The translations under genes and the position numbers were made by a program. A stretch of DNA of 64,000 nt from an uncultured Flavobacteriales bacterium (lineage in GTDB: Bacteria; Bacteroidota; Bacteroidia; Flavobacteriales_G; Salibacteraceae): positions 1 to 64,000 of the forward strand of contig CALSRO010000009.1 of NCBI GenBank assembly GCA_943788775.1, given 5' to 3'. Numbering within the stretch: the first letter of the stretch is position 1; the number at the start of each line of letters is the position of its first letter. This document shows positions 1-8,202 of this stretch, piece after piece. The notes beneath the pieces were generated by a model. It worked only from the letters and a program-made list of their open reading frames with translations, did not search any database and had not been told where the DNA came from.

Positions 1-1189
1 GCTTAATTTCTCCCTATGGAAGATCAAGCGAGGCGAAACGGAATACGGCATTGGCTGGTTCCCCATGGGTGGTTACGTGCAGATTGACGGCATGGTGGAC
101 GAAAGCATGGACACCGAAGCGCTGAAAGAAGAACCAAAACCCTGGGAATTTAGAAGCAAACCAGCATGGCAGCGACTCATCATCATGGTGGGTGGAGTCG
201 TGGTGAACCTGATCCTGGGATTCTTGATTTACAGCATGGTGCTCTTCGCTTGGGGCGATGAGCGATTACCGATTCAAAACATGAAATATGGCGTGATGGT
301 GGACAGCACCATGATGGAATACGGATTTCAAAATGGCGATAAGCTGATCCAAGTTGGGGATGGCGATATTAAGTACTTCTCAGAAATCGGCATGGAAGTG
401 CTCATCAATGGCCAGAATAAATTCACTATCGAGCGAGATGGCCAGATTCAAGACATCGTTTTACCGGAAGACGCCAACTTGGCGCTGGTGGACAAAGGCG
501 TGAAACAAATGTTTGCTCCGCTCTTTCCTTTCGCGGTGCTAGAGGTAATGAAAGGTAGTAACGCCTCCGCTGCTGGAATGCAAGACAATGATGTGATCAT
601 TAGCGTGGCAGGTGAACCGACTCCAGATGCATACACAGGAATTGATAAGATTAAGTCGCACGCTAATGAAACCATTGATCTCGTGGTCATGCGAGGCGAT
701 GAGGAAGTAACCCTTACTGCGGATGTGACAGATGCAGGAACCATCGGGTTCAGGCTCAAAGGAATGTTCGACCTAATTGAAACGGAAACCTATGAATATG
801 GATTCTTCGAGTCTATTCCTGCAGGCTTTGTAAAGACAGGCGAAAAGCTCGGAAACTATATCAGCAGCATGAGCTTGTTATTAACTAAGGAAGGTGCTTC
901 TCAGATTGGTGGTTTTGGCGCCATAGGCGGCATGTTTTCTCCAACGTGGGATTGGCATTCATTCTGGTCGTTAACGGCATTCTTGTCGCTGATTCTGGCA
1001 TTCATGAATATTCTACCGATACCAGCATTGGACGGTGGTCACGTGATGTTCCTATTGTATGAGATCATCTCAGGTCGCAAACCGGGCGATAAGTTCATGG
1101 AAGCTACCCAAACGGTGGGTATGGTGATTCTCTTAGCGCTTCTAGTTTTTGCCAATGGCAACGACTTGGTTAAGTTGTTCATGGACTAA
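1..1189 (+). CDS. rseP: RIP metalloprotease RseP (site-2 protease), 5' end missing
   Basis: Intramembrane zinc protease that cleaves anti-sigma factors and other single-span membrane proteins. The reading frame is open from base 2, so the gene starts before the window; the N-terminal HEXXH zinc site is not visible. Seen here: the family segment ending GIGWFPMGGYV just before base 80, a membrane segment (about residues 40-65 counted from the ATG at 65), PDZ-like domains, and the C-terminal zinc-ligand motif NILPIPALDGGH followed by a final membrane span. About 395 codons are present, consistent with most of a roughly 440-residue bacteroidotal RseP. The ATG at 65 is internal, not the start. The family assignment is firm; the substrate is not shown by the sequence. 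Confidence 0.93.
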   Translation, partial: LNFSLWKIKRGETEYGIGWFPMGGYVQIDGMVDESMDTEALKEEPKPWEFRSKPAWQRLIIMVGGVVVNLILGFLIYSMVLFAWGDERLPIQNMKYGVMVDSTMMEYGFQNGDKLIQVGDGDIKYFSEIGMEVLINGQNKFTIERDGQIQDIVLPEDANLALVDKGVKQMFAPLFPFAVLEVMKGSNASAAGMQDNDVIISVAGEPTPDAYTGIDKIKSHANETIDLVVMRGDEEVTLTADVTDAGTIGFRLKGMFDLIETETYEYGFFESIPAGFVKTGEKLGNYISSMSLLLTKEGASQIGGFGAIGGMFSPTWDWHSFWSLTAFLSLILAFMNILPIPALDGGHVMFLLYEIISGRKPGDKFMEATQTVGMVILLALLVFANGNDLVKLFMD

Positions 1190-1235
1190 GCGAAGCGCGG
1201 GCTTCAGTATCCAATAAGCAATACTCAGTGAGCAA

Positions 1236-1257
1236 TATCCAATATCGATATTGGATA
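1236..1257. repeat. 22-bp perfect palindrome
   Basis: The sequence TATCCAATATCG followed by ATATTGGATA reads the same on both strands over all 22 bases. It lies 46 bp after the rseP stop. It lacks a T-run, so it is not a clear terminator. Its TTGGATA core is shared with the nearby dispersed elements at 1645, 1919 and 2113. Confidence 0.7.
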
Positions 1258-1390
1258 CTCATTATTCATTATTCATTGAGCTTTGAATATTGATGGTTGA
1301 GTATTGTGCGGTTCGAAGCAGGATTCTTATCTTCCTTTTTTGCTTGACCAAAAATGAAGAGGTCGTTTTTTCCTTTTCCACTTTTTCTTA

Positions 1391-1411
1391 GCACTTCGAC
1401 AGGCTCAGTGC
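1391..1411. repeat. REP-like element (CTTCGACAGGCTCAGTGC type)
   Basis: The core CTTCGACAGGCTCAGTGC is bracketed by GCACT and AGTGC, giving a short imperfect stem. Complementary-strand translation gives the peptide TEPVEV, which I recall as a frequent spurious translation product in bacteroidotal genomes carrying this repeat. Only one copy was noticed in this window, so repeat status rests on recall of the family and not on counting. Confidence 0.55.
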
Positions 1412-1644
1412 ATGCTGCAAGTGGAGCAAAACCCAAGCCCCATTCAAGACAATTTTTTCTGTATGATTCTCGACACAGAAAAACCACGGTTCTGAATTTT
1501 AATCACCAGCGTGACCGAGGCTAGTGAAACTTGAATCCATCGTTTCCCACGGGATAAGTGGTCGATTCATTGGCCCCAAATTCAGCCCGCTATTGTTGAG
1601 AATGGGGCGAGGGGTAACATTCACCTGTTGTGCTTTTAAATACA

Positions 1645-1984
1645 TTTCGACATTGGATATTCGGAGTTCGATATTCGCTATTCATTTCTCCTTGATCATT
1701 GAATATTTCCTTGTCCTTTTTCCTTGATGAAAAAGAACGAAAAAATCAAGGCGCGGAAGAACCTCAAAGGCGTCTTCTCGCTTCACCTAAGTTCGGTCGG
1801 GTGATTTCCGAAGCAAGTTCGGAACTTCCCGATCTCACTAAGGCGAATCTTCAAATTCAACCTTAGAGTTTCTTCAAGGCCATTGTGGGCTTCGCGAGTT
1901 ACTTCGTTGTTCTAAGCATTTCGAAATTGGATATTCGGTGTTCGATATTCGAAATTAATTTCTCCTTGATCATTGAATATTTCC
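1645..1984. repeat. Pair of direct repeats, about 66 bp each
   Basis: Bases 1645-1710 and 1919-1984 are near-identical over about 66 bp: both begin TTTCGA, continue with TTGGATATTCGG and TTCGATATTCG, and end TTTCTCCTTGATCATTGAAT. A third, more divergent and shorter copy lies at 2113-2160. The second copy is bracketed by ATTTCGAA and TTCGAAAT, so it can fold. Nothing in them encodes protein. Confidence 0.7.
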
Positions 1985-1995
1985 CAGCTGTTCGT

Positions 1996-2044
1996 CCCCT
2001 CTCGAGAGGGGTGGCAGTTTGAGGCACGAGAACTGACGGGGTGT
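1996..2044. repeat. Palindromic CCCCTCTCGAGAGGGG element with conserved-looking flank
   Basis: A perfect 16-bp palindrome (1996-2011) is followed by GTGGC and then by GACGGGGTGTG (2035-2045). I recall similar 'ctctc-gagag-gggtggc ... gacggggtgtg' strings as interspersed elements in other bacteroidotal genomes. That is memory, not a search. Only one copy is seen here. Confidence 0.5.
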
Positions 2045-2206
2045 GCTGAAATTAACCTGAATCACAATACAAGGTCTATTTCACTTTAGTTGAAGGTTTG
2101 CTCCTCTAACTATTTCGAAATTGGAAATTCGGAGTTCATTATTCGATATTCAATTGATCATGGAGTATTGAGCATTGAGTATTGTTAGTTATATATTATA
2201 CCTTCT

Positions 2207-4540
2207 CTAGAATTGAACTTTGTACATCATTACTGTAAGGATACCAAGCATGTTAGATCGCTCCAGTTTATCTGTTTCTGGACTATAGTATTCGGTCCAG
2301 TAATTCTCACGATTCGTTGCATTCTGAATGTCAATCTTGAATGAGTGCGTGGTTTTTGGTCGATCTACACGGTAGGTCAATTGAGCATCTAGGCGAAAGA
2401 AGTCCGGCATTTTCTCGCTGTATATCTTGGTTTGATCCCTCACCGTGTATCCAGCAGCTCTTGAATCATCCAAAAGAATGGGGGTGTTTCGCATGCCACC
2501 CGCCCAAACGACCTTGGAGCTTATGCTGATGACTCGACCTGGCTTTCTTAATTGGAATTCTTTACCGCCTTGGAAATTATTGACATAGTTCGAATTCCAA
2601 AGGGTATTGCGCTCCTTGCCGTCACCTGCAACGTATTTAGATTGATACAATGACGAAGTAAGCATCATGAACCAGTTGTTGGTGAAGTATTTCTCCACCG
2701 TGATCTCTGCTCCATAATTGTGGCCAGTTCCTTTATTCTTCAGTGGCACATCCGAATATCCATCAAAGGAATTGATTCCAGAGAATACGCTATTCGCTGA
2801 GTCGATGATAGGCACGTCAAATAAGTCCTGATAATAAACTTCTGCCTTCACGCGCAAGCTGGATGTTACCATCTGCTCGTAGCCTAAGACATAATGAATA
2901 GAGCGGGTCATTCCCAGTTTTTTGTTGGGTTGATATTGCGAACCATCGGCTCTAGTTGCTTTGGCGCTATAGACTGATAAATCGTGCGTAGCACTGTGCA
3001 TACCAAAGCCAGCATTGATCCATTTTGATCTGCCAATTTCGTATCGAAGTCCTGCTCGTGGTTCAATCACGTTTTGCTTGTTCAAGTTGAAGTAGGTTTG
3101 ATGAATTCCTGTGTTCAGGGTCAACTTTTCGGTTGCTCTAAATTGCCATTGAGCAAAGGATTGAATGTGGTCTGCATTTCCCTCATCGTCCTGGTCTTTA
3201 ACTTGTTTGGCTAATTCGTCATTGTAGTATTCCTCGAAGAAATCGTAGAACATCTTGTTGTATATAACACCTGTTCTGAGGGTATGTCTTGAATTGAATT
3301 TATGGTTCAAAGTAGTATTGGCACGAATGGCCATGTCCTTCATGGTTGAGTTGTAATCATCTCGGATATAAACATCATTAGTATCAAAGGTTTCGTTGAA
3401 ATATAAACGTTCAACGCCACTTCCAGAAAGGGTCGTTTTGATTAGTGTTTTCTCGCCCAAAAGCAGCGTATGTTTGATACCTGTTATACCCATGTTTGTG
3501 GTGTAAACATCATCGTAGCGCAAGCTATCCTGATCCCAGTTCTCAGTGGCAACACCATTTCCAAATAATCCAAATACACTGAAGTTTCCTGCTTTGCCTG
3601 CAGGTAAGTTGAAATTATAGCTCTGGTCTTGAAACTTGGGTACAACATCGCCTACAACGTCCAAGCCAACTAAGCTAAATACACTGAGGGTAGAGTAGCG
3701 GTAATTGATAAGGTAGGAGCCGCCATAATTTTTGCTGAATGGACCTTCGACTGCTAGGTCGGTTCCTAAAATGCCAATGCCTAAAGTGTATTCACGTTGT
3801 TCATTGTTTCCTTTTCTAAGGTTAATATCGAAGATTCCGGAGTAGGCATTGCCGTATTCAGCGGGAAACGCTCCCGTGAAGAATTCGGAGTTGGCCATCA
3901 TATTTGTGCTTAACATAGATATGGGGCCACCACTTGCACCTTGTGAGCTAAAGTGGTTGGGGTTGGGTATTTCTACTCCCTCCATGCGCCAGTGCATTCC
4001 CCTCGGTGAGTTTCCGCGAATGACCAGGTCATTGTTGCCATCCACCACGCCCACACCGGCATAGCTGGAGGCCATTCGCGATGGATCGTCAATGGAACCA
4101 GCATACCTTTTGGTTTCTTCAACGGAGAAGGTCCTAGCGCTTACGGTAGCCATTTTATTGAGGTTTTCGCCACGTGCGGCTTCGCTCTCAATGACTACTT
4201 CCTGCAGTGATTGAAACGACTCTTGCAGGCCAATGGTCAAGATCATTTCCTTACCAGAATTGACCAGCATGTTCGGCATTTCTCTTGGCTCATATCCCAG
4301 GTATGAAATGCGCAAGGTTTGACGACCTGTTGGAACGTTTTCCAATCGAAAATTTCCGTCAATATCTGCGCTTGCACCTATGAATGGGTCGCTACCCACA
4401 ACGATGATGTTGGCTCCAATAAGCGGGCCTTCGGTTTGTTGATCTACGATGGATCCTCGGATGGTTTGAGTGGGTTGATCTACTTGTGCTAGACTCACAA
4501 AAGCGCATAGCATGATCAAAGAGGTGATGATAGTTTTCAT
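2207..4540 (-). CDS. TonB-dependent outer-membrane receptor (carboxypeptidase-regulatory-like front domain, plug, barrel)
   Basis: Outer-membrane active-transport receptor of 777 residues; substrate unknown. It has a Sec signal peptide (about residues 1-19), a CarboxypepD_reg-like beta-sandwich (about 25-110, starting at TIRGSIVDQQTEGPLIGANI), a plug domain (about 130-230, with VDGNNDLVIRGNSPRGMHWR), and a C-terminal beta-barrel ending in Phe. There is no N-terminal STN signalling domain, so it is not a classical transducer. The ATG lies 24 bp after the stop of the upstream repeat-protein gene on the same strand, so co-transcription is likely. Residues about 312-318 (LPAGKAG) look like translation of a REP-like insert (3588-3606). 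The signalling genes at 8203-11763 may control it, but that is inference. Confidence 0.9.
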   Translation of the reverse strand: MKTIITSLIMLCAFVSLAQVDQPTQTIRGSIVDQQTEGPLIGANIIVVGSDPFIGASADIDGNFRLENVPTGRQTLRISYLGYEPREMPNMLVNSGKEMILTIGLQESFQSLQEVVIESEAARGENLNKMATVSARTFSVEETKRYAGSIDDPSRMASSYAGVGVVDGNNDLVIRGNSPRGMHWRMEGVEIPNPNHFSSQGASGGPISMLSTNMMANSEFFTGAFPAEYGNAYSGIFDINLRKGNNEQREYTLGIGILGTDLAVEGPFSKNYGGSYLINYRYSTLSVFSLVGLDVVGDVVPKFQDQSYNFNLPAGKAGNFSVFGLFGNGVATENWDQDSLRYDDVYTTNMGITGIKHTLLLGEKTLIKTTLSGSGVERLYFNETFDTNDVYIRDDYNSTMKDMAIRANTTLNHKFNSRHTLRTGVIYNKMFYDFFEEYYNDELAKQVKDQDDEGNADHIQSFAQWQFRATEKLTLNTGIHQTYFNLNKQNVIEPRAGLRYEIGRSKWINAGFGMHSATHDLSVYSAKATRADGSQYQPNKKLGMTRSIHYVLGYEQMVTSSLRVKAEVYYQDLFDVPIIDSANSVFSGINSFDGYSDVPLKNKGTGHNYGAEITVEKYFTNNWFMMLTSSLYQSKYVAGDGKERNTLWNSNYVNNFQGGKEFQLRKPGRVISISSKVVWAGGMRNTPILLDDSRAAGYTVRDQTKIYSEKMPDFFRLDAQLTYRVDRPKTTHSFKIDIQNATNRENYWTEYYSPETDKLERSNMLGILTVMMYKVQF
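3588..3606. repeat. REP-like insert inside the TonB receptor reading frame
   Basis: The bases CCTGCTTTGCCTGCAGGTA read on the minus strand as Leu-Pro-Ala-Gly-Lys-Ala-Gly, in frame, within the beta-barrel. The core is a partial palindrome around CCTGCAGG. The peptide stands out from its surroundings (YNFN before, NFSVFG after), and removing it leaves a plausible strand. I recall LPAGKAG as a recurrent insert in predicted bacteroidotal proteins; this is not verified here. Confidence 0.5.
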
Positions 4541-4564
4541 AGGTATTTGTTTGTGGTTTTGTAC

Positions 4565-5848
4565 TTAGAAACTGACTCCAATTTGGGCTCCGACCCAAAA
4601 TTTTGAGTGAACATATTTGCCTTTATCTTCCATGATGGAATAGGGGGAGAGCTTGCTTTTGAAAGCCGATCCGTCCACCCGCTGATAGGCGCTTTGATGA
4701 AGGTTTAGTGATGGTCCGCCCCAGATTGCAAATCGATTAGCCTTTGGGTGGTATTCATACCGGGCACTGAATCTATATAGTGCATTGTATGTATTGGTGA
4801 ACAATTGCTTTTCGTGCACTTGATAAGCTACCAAGTCAAGTAATACATCTGATTTCTCAGTGTCCAATACTTTGCTGCCCAATCCATATCCATAGGCCCA
4901 GCTTGCTGAATTTGGAATGGGGTTCATGGCTACAGCAAAATACATTATGCAATCGATCAGTACCTGTTCTGAATTGGAATTCGGCCCATCCGATTTCATT
5001 CACTCCAAGAGAGTAGTTGCGGTAGCCTTTTCGTACGTAGCTGAAAAATCCAATTGGGGCACCTTGCTCAAATGAATCTGCCACGTTGATGAATCCAACT
5101 TGTGTTCCTTTTACAGTTTTTGCGAGGTTTAAAAACCCGCTGAATTGAGCTCCTGTCAAATCTTCACATGCATTTCCGAATCCAGCGGCCTGTGTGCCCC
5201 TTACATCACCAATCGCTGCGTTTCCGAAACCTGCGAATTGTGCTCCATCCAGATCACCTTTAGCGACATTCACAAAACCAGCCGCCTGTAAGGCGAGTGT
5301 TCTGTCGCCAGAATAATTGGCAAATCCAGCAGCTTGCAGCCCAGTGACAGAATCCTTCGAAAAATTCGTAAACCCTGCTAGTTGAGCTCCCATAGAGCTA
5401 CCTAGACACTGGTTAGAAAACCCTGCTGCTTGCAATGCCATGGAAGACTGATTGCTATGATTGGTGAATCCAGCTGCCATTATCCCATCTGATTCACCGT
5501 GGACATAGTTTGAGAAACCAGCTGCTTGAATGCCCTTCATGTCGCCACGAACAACATTGGCAAATCTGCAAATTGTCCACCTTTCATATCGTATTCAAGA
5601 ACATTGGCGAAACCGCCTACTTCTACTCCTTCAACTCCACCATTGTAACCTGCCACCACGTTGAGAGAAAGGTTGCTAGTCACCTTTGGACTCAGGGTTC
5701 CATTGGTTCCCATGGGAGTGATAAAGGTGATCTGAAACGGTAGGCCAGAGGTGCTATCGTTTAGCGACAAACTGTCGGGTTCTGTGGCAAAAGTTGCGTT
5801 GAAAAAAGGCAATACGATTCCCATCAAGACTAAAATTCTTGTTTTCAT
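4565..5848 (-). pseudogene. 16-residue GxQxAGFxN repeat protein, split by two single-base frameshifts
   Basis: Paralog of the repeat part of the protein at 8203-10149, but without STN and carboxypeptidase-like domains. It begins with a signal peptide (start 5848), then a conserved lead-in (NVVAGYNGGVEGVEVGG), then about 11 units of 15-16 residues such as GLQAAGFANYSGDRTL, then a C-terminal region ending FWVGAQIGVSF, probably outer-membrane beta-strands. The frame breaks twice. Near 5565, GCAGATTTGCC should be GCAGGATTTGCC, a lost G. At 4937-4940 an AAAA run (TTTT on the coding strand) has one extra base. The two shifts restore the frame, so the protein would be about 427 residues if both are errors. 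Repeats of this kind resemble the LA_2272-type surface repeats; function unknown. Confidence 0.75.
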
Positions 5849-5906
5849 GATACTATATGTTTTTGGTGAAGTGGCCTACTGGCCTTGGATGTAGCGATTT
5901 GCTTTT

Positions 5907-5948
5907 GACTAAGTATTCACCTCTTACATTAGAGGTGAATACTTAGTC
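5907..5948. terminator. 18-bp perfect hairpin between head-GIN and repeat-protein genes
   Basis: Arms 5907-5924 and 5931-5948 are exact inverted complements (GACTAAGTATTCACCTCT) around a 6-base loop (TACATT). It starts 10 bp beyond the stop of the minus-strand head-GIN gene. On the plus strand it is followed by TTTATTAAG; on the minus strand by AAAAGC, so it is not a textbook U-tailed terminator for the minus-strand genes. It could instead be an mRNA-stabilising or processing hairpin separating the two halves of the operon. Confidence 0.6.
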
Positions 5949-5958
5949 TTTATTAAGT

Positions 5959-6696
5959 TTATCGCTTATGTACGTCTCCTGAACCGCTGATGTCGGTGTT
6001 GAATGAAGTTGGTGTTCCATCATAATACACGTCACCGCTACCGCTGATTTTCACATCAAGTTCTCCATTTAAGAATACTTCGCAATTACCGCTTCCACTG
6101 ATGTCGATAAAGCAATCGCTTGTTACAAGGTTGTATCCGTGTATGTCCCCACTACGATCTATTTCAATGTCTAGGTCTACCGCTGCTCCATTTAATTTGA
6201 TGTCACCACTTCCGCTGATGTCGCAACGCATGTTTTTGCCTGTGACATCCATATCCATGTCTCCAGATCCTTCTATTTCCATATCAAGATCGTTCACGGT
6301 AAATGGAGTCTTCGTGGTTGCGCTGCCTGAACCTGAAATTTTCATGGCTTTCAGATTCGCCACATTGATTGTGAAGGTCATTTTTTCCTTTCCTCGAATG
6401 CAGTCACTATCGATGATGAGCTTACCATTTTTCACTTTAGTTTCAATTCGATCCATGATGTTTTTGCTCGCCTCGATTTCGATAGTGTGAGATGTTTCGC
6501 TAGAAATTTGGTACAGGAATACGTCTCCTTCTCCTTGCAGTTCGATTTCAGTAAAGTCTTCCACTGTTCTTGTTTCAGTGGTCATTTTGCCATTTGCCTT
6601 CACGCAATTAGGCCATTTGTCTTTGTTGCAAGATGTAGTAGAGAAACTGATTGCTGCTAATGCAAGTCCAAGGGTAACTGTGTTTAAAGTTTTCAT
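5959..6696 (-). CDS. Head-GIN (DUF2807) lipoprotein
   Basis: Predicted surface or periplasmic lipoprotein of 245 residues. A lipobox (FSTTSCNKD) follows a hydrophobic leader. The rest is the DUF2807 'head GIN' domain, a right-handed beta-helix-like fold with regularly spaced ISGSG / EGSGD motifs (about eight copies, such as DISGSGDIKLNG). The start was placed at the ATG at 6696 (MKTLNTV); the frame opens 18 bp earlier at MYKTRK, which is not signal-like. It lies 68 bp downstream of the S41 peptidase gene on the same strand. Family members are called putative adhesins, but no function is shown. A second member sits at 24881-25573. Confidence 0.9.
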   Translation of the reverse strand: MKTLNTVTLGLALAAISFSTTSCNKDKWPNCVKANGKMTTETRTVEDFTEIELQGEGDVFLYQISSETSHTIEIEASKNIMDRIETKVKNGKLIIDSDCIRGKEKMTFTINVANLKAMKISGSGSATTKTPFTVNDLDMEIEGSGDMDMDVTGKNMRCDISGSGDIKLNGAAVDLDIEIDRSGDIHGYNLVTSDCFIDISGSGNCEVFLNGELDVKISGSGDVYYDGTPTSFNTDISGSGDVHKR

Positions 6697-6764
6697 TTTT
6701 CTGGTTTTATACATCTATGACAATGCTGAAATAAAATACCCCTACGTGTCCCCTTAAAAAAGAT

Positions 6765-8168
6765 TTAATTGAGCTTAATGTGCTGAATTACAGTTTCTAA
6801 AACTTTATCTTTTTGATCAGATATGCTTCTCGCAGAGGGGTGTACCTGCAAATTTGGAGTTACTCCACCACGTTTTGGCGCCAAGCCTAAATCGTTGGTG
6901 GACCGAACAAGTGGGAAGCGTATTAATATTTCAGAGGCGGGCAATTTTAACTTGGCATATGATCCCGCATTGGTTTCTCCATCGCCTCCACCTGTTTCTT
7001 CACCAACTATGATTGCTCCACATTGATGTTTCATTATTGCCGCGAATTGCGAGGCGGTAGAACCAGTTCTTCCATTCACAATGACATATACCTTACCCTT
7101 GAATTGAATATTTGAAGCTTCCATTTCAAAGGAATAAATGCGCTCCTTATTTGGTCCTTTTTCTCTCCGATGTACATTCACCATCTGCCAAAAGCGAAGA
7201 CCAATTTTGCCCAGGAAAAACCGATGCCATTGCCGCTTTTGTGTTTGGGTATAATGTCGCTTCCTCTAATGGGTTGGTTTGTGAAATGTGATGCCAGAAG
7301 GTTGGCATTGTTTGCCTTTCCACCTCCATTGTCCCTAAGGTCAATGATCAAGGTTTGCTTTTCTCCTTTATTCAGAGTTTCGATAAATGTATTTGCCATA
7401 CGCTCACCATCGGAATAGGCGAACGTGCTGATGTTAGCATATGCAACTTTTTCTAAGTGCTTTACATCATAGGTATTGATGGCGCCAAATGATCTGATCA
7501 GGGAGTCGTGGAATTCGTCAGTATTCAAATCATATCCGTAAGAGTAGACTCTATTCTGCGCTTTGCTATTAATCACTTCATTTCGAAGTTCGATGCGAAA
7601 CTCATCTGTATCATGGAAAAATTCTCGGGTAATTATGGTTCCATATTTATTGAAATACCAGATTCCAGTGGTTTTTTGATGTCCATCAGCCGCTTTGAAG
7701 TTGAGAAGCTTTGGCAGAAATTCATTCACTGGCACATCATTAATAGCAAACACTTGAATTGGATATACCATATCCTCACTCTGAACATCATCGTTGCTCG
7801 GAGCCATCAAGTAGAGACTTTGTCCATCGGTCCAAAATTTATATGGAAAGTGAGGTAGGGACATTTCTTCCGAAGGAAGTTTTGGAGGATAAATGTTGGT
7901 GTGGTAGCAGCCTAATTCGCTTAGAATCGCTCGTAATGCAAAGTGATATTGAATGCGGTCAAATTCCCTTGTTTCGCCTGCCCTTAAGGCTATCTAGGAT
8001 TCGAGGGAGTGGGTTTTCGAAGGCACTATTGAGTTGAATCGGGTGTGCTTTGGTCACAGCCATGTTCAATGCTTCTACATCTTCAATTAGGTCAAAGACG
8101 GTGAGTGATTGTAATTGTGCCTGGGCACTAAAAAAACAAAGTAGAATAAGGCCTAGGATTCGTTTCAC
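6765..8168 (-). pseudogene. S41-family (tail-specific-like) peptidase, two frameshifts
   Basis: Serine peptidase of the C-terminal-processing family, exported. Three reading frames join into one protein. A signal peptide starts at a GTG at 8168 (VKRILGLILLCFFSAQAQ). An N-terminal helical part and PDZ-like region follow, then the S41 core with TLIIDLRDNGGG, the nucleophile region NGRTGSTASQFA and GEETGGGDGET. The first break is near 7979, where AAGGGCAGGCGA reads on only if one A is removed. The second is near 7208, where TTGGTCTTCGC lacks one base (TTGGGTCTTCGC would restore KLGLRFW). The frame between them is open from about 7975 down. It starts 35 bp after the STN-repeat gene, so it probably belongs to the same transcript. 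It is either a recent pseudogene or a sequencing artefact. Confidence 0.78.
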
Positions 8169-8202
8169 ATGGCAAAGAAACGCAAATGACCACAGCTGAA
8201 TA

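Larger units (their letters stand above)
1190..2206. other. 1-kb gene-free, repeat-rich intergenic region
   Basis: No convincing gene lies here; short open frames are translations of repeats. The stretch collects several repeat types: a 22-bp perfect palindrome (1236-1257), a CTTCGACAGGCTCAGTGC-type element (1391-1411), a 16-bp palindrome CCCCTCTCGAGAGGGG with a conserved flank (1996-2044), and three related copies of an AT-rich element containing TTGGATATTCGG / TTCGATATTCG (1645-1710, 1919-1984, 2113-2160). The last copy runs into AGTATTG units, the complement of the CAATACT unit that forms a tandem array at 14960. Confidence 0.7.

Noticed and set aside
448-759. Minus-strand open frame of 103 codons inside rseP
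   Set aside because: Shadow of the rseP coding strand; no signal or homology.
1269-1487. Minus-strand open frame with a peptide containing TEPVEVL
   Set aside because: The peptide is the translation of the REP-like element at 1391-1411; no other protein-like feature or start signal.
1524-1727. Plus-strand open frame of 67 codons
   Set aside because: Runs through the intergenic direct repeat at 1645; no homology or start signal.
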